A program made the position numbers and the translations under genes. DNA of 64,000 bases from Roseibium limicola. GTDB lineage: Bacteria > Pseudomonadota > Alphaproteobacteria > Rhizobiales > Stappiaceae. Of the stretch, positions 51,851-61,266 are shown piece by piece. A model generated the notes under the pieces. The model was not told where the DNA came from, ran no database searches, and was given only the letters and a program-made list of their open reading frames with translations. The DNA is taken from positions 372,001 through 436,000 of the forward strand of contig NZ_JAFLNF010000001.1 of assembly GCF_017313085.1 (NCBI RefSeq), given 5' to 3'. Each line of letters begins with the position of its first letter. Position 1 is the first letter of the stretch.

Positions 51851-52629
51851 GCGACCTCAATCCGTCCACTCAAAAGGTCGCCGTCAGCCTGACCGATCTG
51901 CATAAATCCTTCGGCTCTCTGGAAGTGCTCAAGGGTGTCAATCTGGAGGCCCGCGAAGGCGAGGTCGTCTCGATCCTCGGCGCATCCGGCTCGGGCAAGT
52001 CCACCATGCTGCGCTGCATCAACATGCTGGAGGTCCCCTCCTCCGGTCTGGTCACCGTCGGAGATGAGGCCATAACGCTCAAGACCGACCGCAAGGGCAA
52101 GATCAAGCCCGCCGACCAGCGTCAGGTCGACCGCGTCCGTTCCCGCGTCGGCATGGTCTTCCAGTCGTTCAACCTGTGGTCCCACAAGACCATTCTGGAG
52201 AACGTCATCGAGGCACCGATCCACGTGCAGGGCCGCCCGAAAGCCGAATGCATCGAGGAAGCCGAGGATCTGCTCGACAAGGTTGGCATCGCCGACAAGC
52301 GCGACTTCTATCCAGCCCACTTGTCCGGCGGCCAACAGCAGCGCGCAGCCATCGCCCGGGCGCTCGCTCAGCACCCCGATGTCATGCTTTTTGACGAGCC
52401 GACCTCGGCCCTCGATCCAGAGCTGGTGGGGGAAGTCTTGAAGGTTATGCGCCGTCTGGCAGATGAAGGCCGGACGATGCTCGTCGTCACCCACGAGATG
52501 GGCTTTGCCCGGGATGTCTCCAACCGCGTGGTCTTCCTGCATCAGGGCCAGATCGACGCGGAAGGTAGCCCAGCCGACCTGTTCAATGGCAAGGGCAGCG
52601 AACGTTTTCAAAAGTTCATTGCCGGCTAG
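51847..52629 (+). CDS. Polar amino-acid ABC ATPase (HisP type)
   Basis: 260 residues from a GTG start. Walker [20 protein letters not shown] (about 38-56), signature [15 protein letters not shown], Walker [16 protein letters not shown] and switch [14 protein letters not shown]. The 20-residue insert with [16 protein letters not shown] is usual in HisP/OccP proteins. Confidence 0.94.
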   Translation: MSDLNPSTQKVAVSLTDLHKSFGSLEVLKGVNLEAREGEVVSILGASGSGKSTMLRCINMLEVPSSGLVTVGDEAITLKTDRKGKIKPADQRQVDRVRSRVGMVFQSFNLWSHKTILENVIEAPIHVQGRPKAECIEEAEDLLDKVGIADKRDFYPAHLSGGQQQRAAIARALAQHPDVMLFDEPTSALDPELVGEVLKVMRRLADEGRTMLVVTHEMGFARDVSNRVVFLHQGQIDAEGSPADLFNGKGSERFQKFIAG

Positions 52630-52692
52630 CCCGGCAATCGAAATCCCGGTTCCAGCCGGGCACCTAAAGAAACAGCAAGGGGAAATACAAAG

Positions 52693-53541
52693 ATGAACAC
52701 CTGGACCCGTATTGCAGGCGCCGCGCTGACCGCGGTTGCCCTGATGACTGCCCCGGCAGTCGCCAAGGAATGGACCACCGTCAAGCTCGGCACGGAAGGC
52801 GCCTTCCCGCCCTGGAACTCCACCAAGGCAGACGGCACACTCGAAGGTTTCGAGATCGAACTGGCAGACGACCTGTGCGCGCGCATGGAAGTCAAATGCG
52901 AGTGGGTTGTCCAGGCCTGGAAGGGCATCATTCCCGCACTTCAGGCTGGCAAGTTCGACGCCATCATGTCCGGCATGTCGGCAACCGCCAAGCGTGAGAA
53001 AGTCATCGACTTCTCTCAGCCCTACGGCTCCACCGGCCAGACCTTTGGCGTCCTGAAGGACAACGACCTGGCAGCTTTGCCACTCCAGGGCATCGTCTTC
53101 CCGCTCGCATCCAAGCCTGAAGAAGCCGAGAAGGCCATCGCGGAAATCCTGCCTTACTTCAAGGGCAAGGTCATCGGCGTTCAGGCGTCTTCCATTGCTC
53201 AGGGCTTCCTGCAGAAGTATTTCGCCAACACCGCAGAAATCCGCGAGTACGGCAAGACCCAGGAACATGACCTCGACCTGTTGTCCGGTCGCGTCGACGC
53301 AATCGTCGCCTCCATGGCCTATGTCTCGACAGCCGCCAAGGACCCGGCGAACGAAGGCCTCGTTCAGGCCGGCCCGCGCTTCCAGGGTGGCATGCTGGGC
53401 CGCGGGTCCTCCATCGGCCTGCGCAAAGGCTCCGACGACCTGAAGGCCATGTTCGACAAGGCAATCACCGCAGCCAAGGAAGACGGCACAATCAAGAAGC
53501 TGTCTGAAAAATGGTTCGGCTTCGACGTAACCGTCTACTAA
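52693..53541 (+). CDS. Periplasmic polar amino-acid binding protein (SBP family 3)
   Basis: 282 residues. A signal peptide ends near APAVAKE. The mature start KLGTEGAFPPWNSTKADGTL and the block CARMEVKCEWVVQAWKGIIP are diagnostic of HisJ/ArgT-type proteins; FDAIMSGMSATAKREKVIDF follows. The ligand pocket is like those for basic amino acids and opines, but the exact ligand is not readable. It is the last gene of the operon and is followed by a strong terminator. Confidence 0.93.
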   Translation: MNTWTRIAGAALTAVALMTAPAVAKEWTTVKLGTEGAFPPWNSTKADGTLEGFEIELADDLCARMEVKCEWVVQAWKGIIPALQAGKFDAIMSGMSATAKREKVIDFSQPYGSTGQTFGVLKDNDLAALPLQGIVFPLASKPEEAEKAIAEILPYFKGKVIGVQASSIAQGFLQKYFANTAEIREYGKTQEHDLDLLSGRVDAIVASMAYVSTAAKDPANEGLVQAGPRFQGGMLGRGSSIGLRKGSDDLKAMFDKAITAAKEDGTIKKLSEKWFGFDVTVY

Positions 53542-53570
53542 GAACCACCCGACAACAACCTGACATCAAG

Positions 53571-53600
53571 TGCCCGGGACCTCATTCCCGGGCATTTTTG
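53571..53600 (+). terminator. Intrinsic terminator of the amino-acid transporter operon
   Basis: TGCCCGGGA (53571-53579) pairs perfectly with TCCCGGGCA (53586-53594), followed by TTTTTG. Confidence 0.9.
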
Positions 53601-53786
53601 TTTGGAGTCCCGACATGGAAAAGCAAGAAGGCATATCTACCCTGAAATCAGTTCAGCTTGTATGTTTCGTCAAGCTGGCTGGCCAGTAAGCGCATCTCCT
53701 GCCTTAATTCCCCCTCCAATAAAACATCGTTTGAATTAGCCGGTGCTTCCGGTTTAAGAACAGGGGTAGTGAATGAGGTGACACCG

Positions 53787-54428
53787 ATGAAATCAATGTC
53801 GACCCGAGAACGGCTGATGATCAATGCAGAGCGGCTGATGGCGAAGAACGGCATTGCCGCGACATCCGTGCGCGAGATCACCGACGCTTCGGACGCCAAT
53901 GTCGCCGCGATCAATTACTACTTCGGCAGCAAGAACGAATTGCTCCTGCAGCTCCTGAAAGCACGGTTCGATCAATTGGATGCAAACCTTCTTGCCCGCC
54001 TAAAAGCAGCAGAAGAGAGCGCCGGTGAGACCCCGGTGCGCGTCGCCTCACTTGCTGGCGCCTATACGGATGCCCTGACCAGCCTGGGAACGGACAGCAC
54101 AGCGGAGCCTGCAAACCCGACCATCCTGCTGATTGAGAGAGCTGCAGCCGAGCAAGAGCCGATCCTGTCACAGGCGCAGGACTACAATGCGCCCGGCATC
54201 ACCAAACTCATTCAGCTTTTTTTGGCCGCAGCCCCGACCCTGAAACGCCAGGACCTCGGCGTTTCTCGGCTGATTGGCCTGATGTTTTCCGCCTCCGTCG
54301 ACTACATGCAAGTCATGAATGCCTCAGGTCCGGACAGCATCAAGGCAACCGCCATTCGCAACTATATCGCAGCTGGCGCAACTGCTTATCTGGAGACGGT
54401 CTCGCAAGCCGCTCGCGCCGACGCCTGA
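53787..54428 (+). CDS. TetR-family transcriptional regulator
   Basis: 213 residues from ATG at 53787, preceded by GAGGTG; longer starts are possible to 53658. The HTH is ERLMAKNGIAATSVREITDA followed by AAINYYFGSKNELLLQLL (about 10-55), the standard TetR pattern. The C-terminal ligand domain resembles the YbiH/CecR-like group. It lies 68 bases before the siderophore binding-protein gene on the same strand and may regulate it. No obvious operator is seen. Confidence 0.88.
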   Translation: MKSMSTRERLMINAERLMAKNGIAATSVREITDASDANVAAINYYFGSKNELLLQLLKARFDQLDANLLARLKAAEESAGETPVRVASLAGAYTDALTSLGTDSTAEPANPTILLIERAAAEQEPILSQAQDYNAPGITKLIQLFLAAAPTLKRQDLGVSRLIGLMFSASVDYMQVMNASGPDSIKATAIRNYIAAGATAYLETVSQAARADA

Positions 54429-54496
54429 AGTTCCGTAAACTCATACGCTCAGCCATTCCTTCCGGATAGCCAGGCACCTTACATTGGAGGAAAGGC

Positions 54497-55405
54497 ATGC
54501 GCGCAGTCCGCCTGTCGATACTGGCTTTCGCATTTTCACTCATCGCATTCGGCGCCCATGCCGAAGACGTTGCAATTGAAACCGCTCGAGGCACCGTCAC
54601 GCTTGAGAGCAATCCCGAGACCCTCGCGGTGCTCGATATTGCCGCACTCGATACCCTGACAGCCCTCGGGGTTGAGGTTGGTGGCATCCCCGACAACGTG
54701 TTCGTTGACTATCTGCGCGATAGCTTGGGTGAGACAAACGTCGTCGGCTCGCTGTTCGAACCCGACTTTGAAGCGATTAACGCCCTTCAGCCTGACCTGA
54801 TCATTGCTGGCGGCCGCTCTTCAACCCGGGTAGAGGAGCTGTCAGCCCTCGCCCCGACGATCGACATGACCATCTGGGGCGATGGCTTGATCGAACAGGG
54901 ACGCAAGCGGCTCAAGGCCTATGGCGAGCTTTTCGGAAAACAGCCGCGCGCCGCCGACCTGGATGCCAAACTGCTGCAGGCTGTCGAACACCTTCGGCAG
55001 ACGACTGAAGCTGCAGGAACCGCGCTCATCGTTCTAACCAACGGCCCCAAGATCAGTGTTTACGGTCCCAGTTCACGCTTTGGCTGGATCCACACGGAAC
55101 TTGGCATTCGCGCCGCGGCCAGCAACATCAGCGCATCGACACACGGCGAGGCCGTCTCGTTTGAGTTCCTGCGGAAGGTCGACCCGGATTGGCTGATCGT
55201 CATTGATCGGGCGGCCGCCATCGGCGCTGAATCTGAACTGGCCGCCCAGACACTCGACAACAAACTCGTGCAGGAAACCAAGGCCTGGAAGACCCACCAG
55301 ATCATCTATTTGAACGCCGCCAACGTCTACATCTCCGCAGGCGGATATCAGTCGCTCATGGGAACATTGAGCGAACTGCAAACGTCGTTCTCAGCTGATC
55401 GGTGA
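54497..55405 (+). CDS. Periplasmic iron-siderophore binding protein (FatB/YclQ/CeuE type)
   Basis: 302 residues with a signal peptide ending near FGAHAED. IETARGTVTLESNPETLAVL opens the mature domain, followed by LQPDLIIAGGRSSTRVEELS and RFGWIHTELGIRAAASNISA. This form is closest to the binding proteins of catecholate and petrobactin-like systems (FatB, YclQ, CeuE). The next permease gene overlaps its stop by four bases (GTGA), so the four-gene transporter operon begins here. The substrate is inferred from the family only. Confidence 0.9.
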   Translation: MRAVRLSILAFAFSLIAFGAHAEDVAIETARGTVTLESNPETLAVLDIAALDTLTALGVEVGGIPDNVFVDYLRDSLGETNVVGSLFEPDFEAINALQPDLIIAGGRSSTRVEELSALAPTIDMTIWGDGLIEQGRKRLKAYGELFGKQPRAADLDAKLLQAVEHLRQTTEAAGTALIVLTNGPKISVYGPSSRFGWIHTELGIRAAASNISASTHGEAVSFEFLRKVDPDWLIVIDRAAAIGAESELAAQTLDNKLVQETKAWKTHQIIYLNAANVYISAGGYQSLMGTLSELQTSFSADR

Positions 55406-56409
55406 TCTCACCATCCATGCCGCGTGAAACACCACCTCAAAGGCCATGGATCCGGGTCACGCTCACGACCTCCATCGTTGCCATTCTCCTCTGCCTGATC
55501 TTGATCAGCCTGTCTATCGGGGTGATCGAGACCAGCCTGGCTGATCTGTTTTCGCAGGCAGCGGATGGCGAGGGCCTGCTGCTGCTCAGCCGCCTGCCAC
55601 GCACCCTGGCGACGCTGCTTGCCGGCGCATCCCTGGCCGTGGCGGGTTTCATCCTGCAGACCCTCGTGCAGAACCGCTTTGTCGAACCGGCAACTGTCGG
55701 AACGGCTGATTCTGCCGCCCTCGGGCTGATCGGCGTCTCCATTGTTCTGCCCGACGCCGGCATCTTTTCCAAGATGCTGGTCGGCAGTCTTGCAGCCTTC
55801 GTCGGCGCGCTCGGCTTTCTTGCGCTGGTCAAGCGCCTGCCCCGCACACAACCGCTTCTTGTGCCTCTTTGCGGCATCTTCTACGGCGGTGTCATCTCTT
55901 CGGTCGCAACCTTTCTCGCCTATGAAAATGACCTGATGCAGTACATCGGCATCTGGATGAACGGGGAGTTCTCCGGCGTGCTGCAAGGACGTTATGAACT
56001 TCTCTGGGCCTCGGGCCTCATTGCGCTCGCCGGCTATGCCTATGCAGACAAATTCACCATTGCAGGCCTGGGCCGCGACACCGCATCGGGACTTGGCCTG
56101 AACTACTCACAGACCATCCACCTGGGTCTGGCAATTGTCGCCATGGTCACGGCGTTCACCGTCATCACCGTCGGCATGCTGCCGTTTGTCGGGCTGGTCG
56201 TGCCGAATATCGTCAGCCGTTTCGTCGGCGACAATTCACGAAAGGTTCTGCCGCTTGTCGCATTGGTCGGCGGCACCTTCGTACTGGGCAGCGACATTCT
56301 CGGACGCGTCCTGCGCTTTCCATATGAGATCCCCGCCGGGGCCATATTTGGCGTGATCGGTACTTTCGTCTTTCTCTGGCTGTTGTTGGCGAGGCCAAGT
56401 CGTGCCTGA
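55402..56409 (+). CDS. Iron-siderophore ABC permease, FecCD family (FatD/YclN type)
   Basis: 335 residues, GTG start overlapping the previous stop. SRLPRTLATLLAGASLAVAG, EPATVGTADSAALGLIGV and the contact loop MLPFVGLVVPNIVSRFVGDN are conserved FecCD segments; the end has DILGRVLRFPYEIPAGAIFG. About nine helices. Confidence 0.91.
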   Translation: MISPSMPRETPPQRPWIRVTLTTSIVAILLCLILISLSIGVIETSLADLFSQAADGEGLLLLSRLPRTLATLLAGASLAVAGFILQTLVQNRFVEPATVGTADSAALGLIGVSIVLPDAGIFSKMLVGSLAAFVGALGFLALVKRLPRTQPLLVPLCGIFYGGVISSVATFLAYENDLMQYIGIWMNGEFSGVLQGRYELLWASGLIALAGYAYADKFTIAGLGRDTASGLGLNYSQTIHLGLAIVAMVTAFTVITVGMLPFVGLVVPNIVSRFVGDNSRKVLPLVALVGGTFVLGSDILGRVLRFPYEIPAGAIFGVIGTFVFLWLLLARPSRA

Positions 56410-57346
56410 CAAGCGTTTGATTTTTCTGTTCTTATCCGCTCTCGCCGCTTGCCTTGCCTTCATGCTCGTTGGCGCGAGAGGCAGTTGGGACTTCCTGCTG
56501 GTCTTCAGAGGCACCAAGCTTTTGACGTTGATTGCCATCTCCGTGGCCGTCGCCGTCGCCACCATCCTGTTCCAGACGCTCTCCGCCAACCGCATCCTCA
56601 CTCCGTCGATCATGGGGTTGGATGCCCTGTATGTACTGTTGCAAACGATACTTGTGTTCGTGCTCGGGGGGGCGGGATTGGCGAGCCTTTCGGCGGAAGT
56701 GAAATTCCTGGCCTCCTTCCTGCTGCTCATGTTTGCCTCGGTTCTGCTCTTCGGAGTTCTCCTCAACCGCCAGCGTGAAGATCTGTTTCGGTTGCTGTTG
56801 ATCGGAGTGATCTTCGGGATCCTGTTCAGAAGCGTGAGCGCCCTGATCAGCAGGTTGATCGACCCGAGCGAGTTCATGATCCTGCAGGGCGAGCTTTTCG
56901 CCAGCTTCAACAAGACCAACACATCGCTTCTGGCGATTTCAGCCCTCATGATCGGCCTGTGTTGCATCGTTGTCTGGCGGAGGCGTCGCGTCCTTGACGT
57001 CATGGCTCTGGGACGCGAGACGGCAATCGGATTGGGCGTCGACACCGGTCGGGAGCTGTTCATCGGGCTTGTCATCGTCAGCGCGCTGGTCGCGACGTCC
57101 ACCGCGCTTGTCGGGCCAGTCGGCTTCTTCGGCTTGCTCGTCAGTGCTTTGGCTTATGAGCTGATGAAGACCAGCGGACATGGGCCCGTCTTCATTGCAG
57201 CAGCCCTGATTTCCATCACAATAATCGTTGGAGGTCAGACGTTGTTTGAGCGGGTGCTGCACATGGGAGCGACCTTGAGCGTCGTCATTGAATTCCTGGG
57301 CGGCATCACCTTTTTGCTCATCGTCTTCAGAAAGTACAAGGCATGA
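56402..57346 (+). CDS. Iron-siderophore ABC permease, FecCD family (FatC/YclO type)
   Basis: 314 residues from GTG at 56402, overlapping the previous gene by eight bases. LLTLIAISVAVAVATILFQT, LTPSIMGLDALYVLLQTILV and ALVGPVGFFGLLVSALAYEL are typical of the second permease of YclNOPQ-like systems. It overlaps the ATPase gene by four bases. Confidence 0.9.
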   Translation: MPDKRLIFLFLSALAACLAFMLVGARGSWDFLLVFRGTKLLTLIAISVAVAVATILFQTLSANRILTPSIMGLDALYVLLQTILVFVLGGAGLASLSAEVKFLASFLLLMFASVLLFGVLLNRQREDLFRLLLIGVIFGILFRSVSALISRLIDPSEFMILQGELFASFNKTNTSLLAISALMIGLCCIVVWRRRRVLDVMALGRETAIGLGVDTGRELFIGLVIVSALVATSTALVGPVGFFGLLVSALAYELMKTSGHGPVFIAAALISITIIVGGQTLFERVLHMGATLSVVIEFLGGITFLLIVFRKYKA

Positions 57347-58101
57347 TCGACATTCAGAACGTGACCTACCACCACGGGCGAAGTCTGATCCTGGACGACG
57401 TGTCGCTCCGCCTCAAAAAGGGTGGGATCACCGCGCTTGTCGGACCCAACGGTGCCGGAAAATCGACACTCTTTGCCCTGATGGCCCGGTTGTTGCCGCT
57501 GCAGTCCGGTTCCATTCGCTTCGATGAGATGGAGGTCGGAAAAACCGGCACGCAGAGCCTCGCCCGGAAACTGGCGATCTTGCGTCAGGAGGCCAATGTC
57601 GCCTCCCGCATCACGGTCAGGGATCTCGTTGGCTTTGGCCGGTTTCCACATCACCAGGGGCGTGCGAGCGAAGCAGATGAGGCTTTTGTCCAAAAATCGC
57701 TCCATGAGTTCGACCTTGCATCCATAGCCGACCGCTTCATCGATGAGCTGTCAGGCGGCCAGAGGCAACGGGCGCTCGTGGCAATGGCCTTCGCTCAGGA
57801 TACGGACTATCTGCTGCTGGACGAACCGTTGAACAATCTCGACATGTATTTCGCCCGCAGCCTGATGCAGCAGCTGCGCGCCCTTGCCGACGCTTATGGC
57901 AAGACCATCGTCATCGTGCTGCATGAGATCAACTATGCCTCAGGCCACGCCGATGAAATCATCGCCCTCAAACAAGGACGCGTGGCTCTGCAGGCCCCGC
58001 CCGAGAGCTTCATGACGGCGGAAAACCTCTTCGCCATCTATGGCATGGACGTGCAGGTCGAAACCTTTGGAAATCGCAAGATCGCCCTGCACCAGGTCTA
58101 G
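57343..58101 (+). CDS. Iron-siderophore ABC ATPase (FatE/YclP type)
   Basis: 252 residues. Walker A GPNGAGKSTLFALMARLL (about 33-50), signature LSGGQRQRALVAMAF, Walker B YLLLDEPLNNLDMYF and switch VIVLHEINYASGHAD. The LDEPLNNLD wording is specific to this subgroup. It is the last gene of the operon; a bidirectional-looking hairpin lies 39 bases downstream. Confidence 0.93.
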   Translation: MIDIQNVTYHHGRSLILDDVSLRLKKGGITALVGPNGAGKSTLFALMARLLPLQSGSIRFDEMEVGKTGTQSLARKLAILRQEANVASRITVRDLVGFGRFPHHQGRASEADEAFVQKSLHEFDLASIADRFIDELSGGQRQRALVAMAFAQDTDYLLLDEPLNNLDMYFARSLMQQLRALADAYGKTIVIVLHEINYASGHADEIIALKQGRVALQAPPESFMTAENLFAIYGMDVQVETFGNRKIALHQV

Positions 58102-58139
58102 GCGCATCCAAGCTCCGTGGACGGTGCAACACCAGTCCC

Positions 58140-58169
58140 AAAAAAGCCGGCGGATTGCATCCGCCGGCT
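58140..58169 (-). terminator. Intrinsic terminator between convergent iron genes
   Basis: AGCCGGCGGAT (58145-58155) and ATCCGCCGGCT (58159-58169) form a perfect 11-bp stem. On the minus strand it is followed by U-rich sequence (A-run at 58140-58145), serving the TonB receptor gene; it may also act on the plus-strand ABC operon. Confidence 0.85.
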
Positions 58170-58196
58170 GAATTTCACATCATCATCAGGGACTGA

Positions 58197-60161
58197 TCAG
58201 TACCTCAGAGTGCCTGACAGGCGGAACGACCGGCCCGGCTCATACATGGGTGTAATGGTCGCATATTCCTGCCCGTAAGTTGCACGATCGGCATAGGTTT
58301 CATCAAAAATATTGTCGACCCCAAGCCGGAGAGACAAGGCTTCGAACTGCTTAGGCTTATACTCTGCGTAAGCATTGACGACAGCAAAGCCAGCGATCGG
58401 CTCAGAGCCGCTGGATGCGAAGGCATCATTTTCGAGAGCCGCGTCCAGAGACGCCCCGATGGTCAGATCGATTTTCTGGAAGGTGTGCGCAATCTCAGCT
58501 GAAATCACCTGGCCGACCGCAGCACCGATGTTGATCAGCGCATAGGAACTGACCGCACCATTCGACAGGGTCTGCTTGGTGTCGGAGAAAGAAACCCGCG
58601 CAAAGCCGTCCGCCCAGCTGTAACCTGCAGCCAGATTGAAGCCGTAGCTGCTGAAGTCGACATTCGACACGTTTTCCCGGTAGTCGAAGAAGCGCGTGTT
58701 GAAGACATTCCCTTCTGCGAACCAGCCATTCCGCTCGAACTTCACGCCGGCGGTGACATTGTCTGAACGGACAGGATCGAGGTTGGCGTAGTTCCAGGTC
58801 GGAACGAATACGAAGGTCTCTTCCAGATCGGTGCCGCCAAAGACGTTGGAATATCCGGCGTTGATCGACAGGCCATCAAGCAGCATGAATTCGCCGTAGG
58901 CATTGCCGCTCAAACCGAAATTGTCGAGTTCCGTTCCGTCGATCCCCTCAAAGTTGTTGCTGTCGGCACGGCCCCCAAAGGAAACCTTCAGCCTGTCGAA
59001 AGGCTGCAAACGCGCCTGAACGTAAGCGCCGTAGTTCTGGCTGCTCTCTTCATAGAACTGGCCTGGCCCCACATATTCAGCCTGCTCCGAAAGGAGATCC
59101 AGACCCGCGGTGATTGTGTTGCCTTCACTCAGCTTGAAGACATTCTCGACCTTGGCCGTCCAGGTCCCTGCCGTGGATTCGCTGTTGTAGGGAACAGGAA
59201 TACTATAATCGTTCTCGCTGTATCCGACGACGACCTTCGGGTTCCAGTAGCCTTCAAGGTCTTCCTTGCCGAAATTGAAGCTGAAATTACGACGGGTGAT
59301 GTCGTATTGACGGGTCGTGAAAGCGCCACGCAGGGCAGCGAGGTTTGCGCGGTAAGGGCGCATGGAATCATCAGTCAGCTGCTGACCCTTCAGCTCGAAA
59401 CGATAGCCGCTCTGGGTTTCATAAGCGATCTTTCCAAGCAGCGACAGGGAATCCGCACCAGTCCCAGGAATGGCGAAGCCGTTGCCGTCTTCATAGTCAT
59501 CGCCCTTGGCAAACTTTGCATAGCCAAGCAGCTCAAAGCCTTCATGACGCCCATAGGCTGCGGCACTTTCAGAAAATGTCGAGCCGTTGGTTTCATATGC
59601 AGTCGTCGAAAACGCGCCGAAGTTGCGATCATGCAGCAGCAGGTCCGGAACATCGACGGTTTCATAGACAATGGAGCCGCCAAGCGCCCCGAACCCGGCA
59701 TCTGCAGGAGCCACGCCCGGATCAACCCGCGCCGCTTTCAGCAGCTCCGGATCAATGTGGTTGGTGCTGGTGTGGTGGAACACCCGGTTGCCTTGCTTCA
59801 CCCCATCAATGCTGACGGACAGGTTGTTCTCGTCAACACCGTTGACGTAAACTTTTTGCGCGATCGAATGACCGCCCCCGACAGTGATAGCCGCATTTCC
59901 GGCAAACAGATCCCGCGTGGACTGTGGTTGGGTGCGCTCGATTTCGCTGCGATCAATATATTCAGACAGCGCACGATCAGCACTCTCGGCATGTTCATCC
60001 GATTGAGTGGCTTTTTCCGTCTCAACGACAACATCGTCCAGTACCGTCGCGCCTTGCGACAAGCCCCCAGTCCCGTCCTGCGCTTCTGCAACACCCGCCA
60101 GCATGACCGACTGCAACAGTGTTCCGGTTAGCAGCAATGAAAGACGCACGCGATCCAGCAT
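58197..60161 (-). CDS. TonB-dependent outer-membrane receptor (iron/heme)
   Basis: 654 residues from ATG at 60161, preceded by GAGGAA; nine further codons are open upstream. A signal peptide ends near AGVAEAQD. A TonB-box-like LDDVVVETEK precedes the plug with SEYIDRSEIERTQPQSTRDL and VDENNLSVSIDGVKQGNRVF, then the barrel, and the C-terminus reads DNIFDETYADRATYGQEY and RLSGTLRY, ending in Tyr. The plug wording resembles heme/hemoglobin-type receptors more than ferrichrome receptors, but this is not decisive. Convergent with the siderophore ABC operon and preceded by an iron box at 60268. Confidence 0.88.
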   Translation of the reverse strand: MLDRVRLSLLLTGTLLQSVMLAGVAEAQDGTGGLSQGATVLDDVVVETEKATQSDEHAESADRALSEYIDRSEIERTQPQSTRDLFAGNAAITVGGGHSIAQKVYVNGVDENNLSVSIDGVKQGNRVFHHTSTNHIDPELLKAARVDPGVAPADAGFGALGGSIVYETVDVPDLLLHDRNFGAFSTTAYETNGSTFSESAAAYGRHEGFELLGYAKFAKGDDYEDGNGFAIPGTGADSLSLLGKIAYETQSGYRFELKGQQLTDDSMRPYRANLAALRGAFTTRQYDITRRNFSFNFGKEDLEGYWNPKVVVGYSENDYSIPVPYNSESTAGTWTAKVENVFKLSEGNTITAGLDLLSEQAEYVGPGQFYEESSQNYGAYVQARLQPFDRLKVSFGGRADSNNFEGIDGTELDNFGLSGNAYGEFMLLDGLSINAGYSNVFGGTDLEETFVFVPTWNYANLDPVRSDNVTAGVKFERNGWFAEGNVFNTRFFDYRENVSNVDFSSYGFNLAAGYSWADGFARVSFSDTKQTLSNGAVSSYALINIGAAVGQVISAEIAHTFQKIDLTIGASLDAALENDAFASSGSEPIAGFAVVNAYAEYKPKQFEALSLRLGVDNIFDETYADRATYGQEYATITPMYEPGRSFRLSGTLRY

Positions 60162-60267
60162 GGCCAATTCCTCTATTTCTGAATGCAATAAATGGCTTAA
60201 TTCCGGTGATTACCGAGATCTAGCTGGCTCTAGCCCCCCGAGCTGAAGCGTCGAACTCATCAATATA

Positions 60268-60282
60268 TGATAAATTTACTCA
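60268..60282 (-). promoter_or_regulatory. Iron-responsive operator of RirA type (TGA-N9-TCA)
   Basis: TGATAAATTTACTCA has TGA, nine AT-rich bases, TCA, and lies about 107 bases upstream of the receptor ATG. It shares the core spacing but not the inner sequence of the boxes at 15801 and 15998. Confidence 0.5.
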
Positions 60283-60459
60283 TGTAAAACACTGTTTGAA
60301 ATATCGTTTCACGCATCTTCAAATTCTTACACGCGAACGCTCACGACAAACAAACACTGCTCCGTCAGAGCCGGTGCAGTGTCACGTTGCAAGGATGGAT
60401 AAAGTAGAAAATCGTTGAGGCAGGCTCAGCCAGTGATCGCCGTGGCAGCAGGCCGCCCT

Positions 60460-61266
60460 TCAGCCCTCATCCGCATCAAGGCAGAAGACCGCATCGGCAA
60501 GTCCGGCCGCCGGTTCCGTATCGCGCACATGCGGTAGCAGAACAACCACCGGCCCGACGGCAAGATCCGCCAGCTGCGCTGGTGTGCCATGCCCGAACTC
60601 CAGGTGCCCGCGACCAATAATCCCCGCGACCAGTGGCGGAGTGGCCCCTTCTCTCAAACCTGCAATGCGGCAAGCAAACGAGCGGTCCCAAACCTGCTGG
60701 GCCCGCACAAACCGGTCAAAAGCCGGATCGTCGGGCGACTGGGCTTTCCGGCTCGGCGATCCACCTCCGGTGATCTCGAACAGGTACCGACGATAGTCCG
60801 CAGTCGCCGCCCGCGCCGGTGTCAGACCATCGCGGTCGTCCTCGGCAACGCCTTCCCATCCAAGTTTTCCAACTTCGCTGACTAGGGTGCGGCGACAGTT
60901 CAAACCATGCATCGGAACACGAAACTGTCGGCAAAAGCGGAAGATCGGCAGGTACAGCTCGGCAGGAAAGCCCCAGACCTTGCCCCACTCCGCAGCCTCC
61001 AGGAAAGCCTCCTCGGCTGCGAACTCGCCCGCGACCCAACGCGCCAGAACCGGATCCAGGCGCGCCGGAAACATCTCGAAGCCACACACCAAATCGCTGC
61101 GCAAGGCGCGTAAGGCAGCGAGAACATGCAGCTGCCACCGGTGCTGCGCCGCCTTGTCGTGCTGCTCGCCAAGCAGCACGACACCCGCCCTGGAAGCGGT
61201 CGCAATAACCGCCTCGTGAGACAGCTCCTTGCCACTCGCGGGCTCAATCCACTGCCCCGCCTTCAT
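60460..61266 (-). CDS. ChaN-like iron/heme-regulated protein (Cofac_haem_bdg/DUF399 family)
   Basis: 268 residues from ATG at 61266, which overlaps the upstream stop by four bases; a longer frame lies inside that gene. Family blocks are GVVLLGEQHDKAAQHRWQLH (about 35-55), VCGFEMFPARLDPVLARWVA and, near the end, PLVAGIIGRGHLEFGHGTPA, with the conserved HGxP. ChaN-type proteins bind heme as dimers and are iron-regulated. No lipobox is visible, so a cytoplasmic or atypical location is possible. It is the last gene of the receptor-ABC-HemS-like operon. Confidence 0.82.
   Translation of the reverse strand: MKAGQWIEPASGKELSHEAVIATASRAGVVLLGEQHDKAAQHRWQLHVLAALRALRSDLVCGFEMFPARLDPVLARWVAGEFAAEEAFLEAAEWGKVWGFPAELYLPIFRFCRQFRVPMHGLNCRRTLVSEVGKLGWEGVAEDDRDGLTPARAATADYRRYLFEITGGGSPSRKAQSPDDPAFDRFVRAQQVWDRSFACRIAGLREGATPPLVAGIIGRGHLEFGHGTPAQLADLAVGPVVVLLPHVRDTEPAAGLADAVFCLDADEG

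Noticed and set aside
51718..53268. 516-codon minus-strand frame across the HisP and binding-protein genes
   Set aside because: It spans two real plus-strand genes and their gap; no protein family features.
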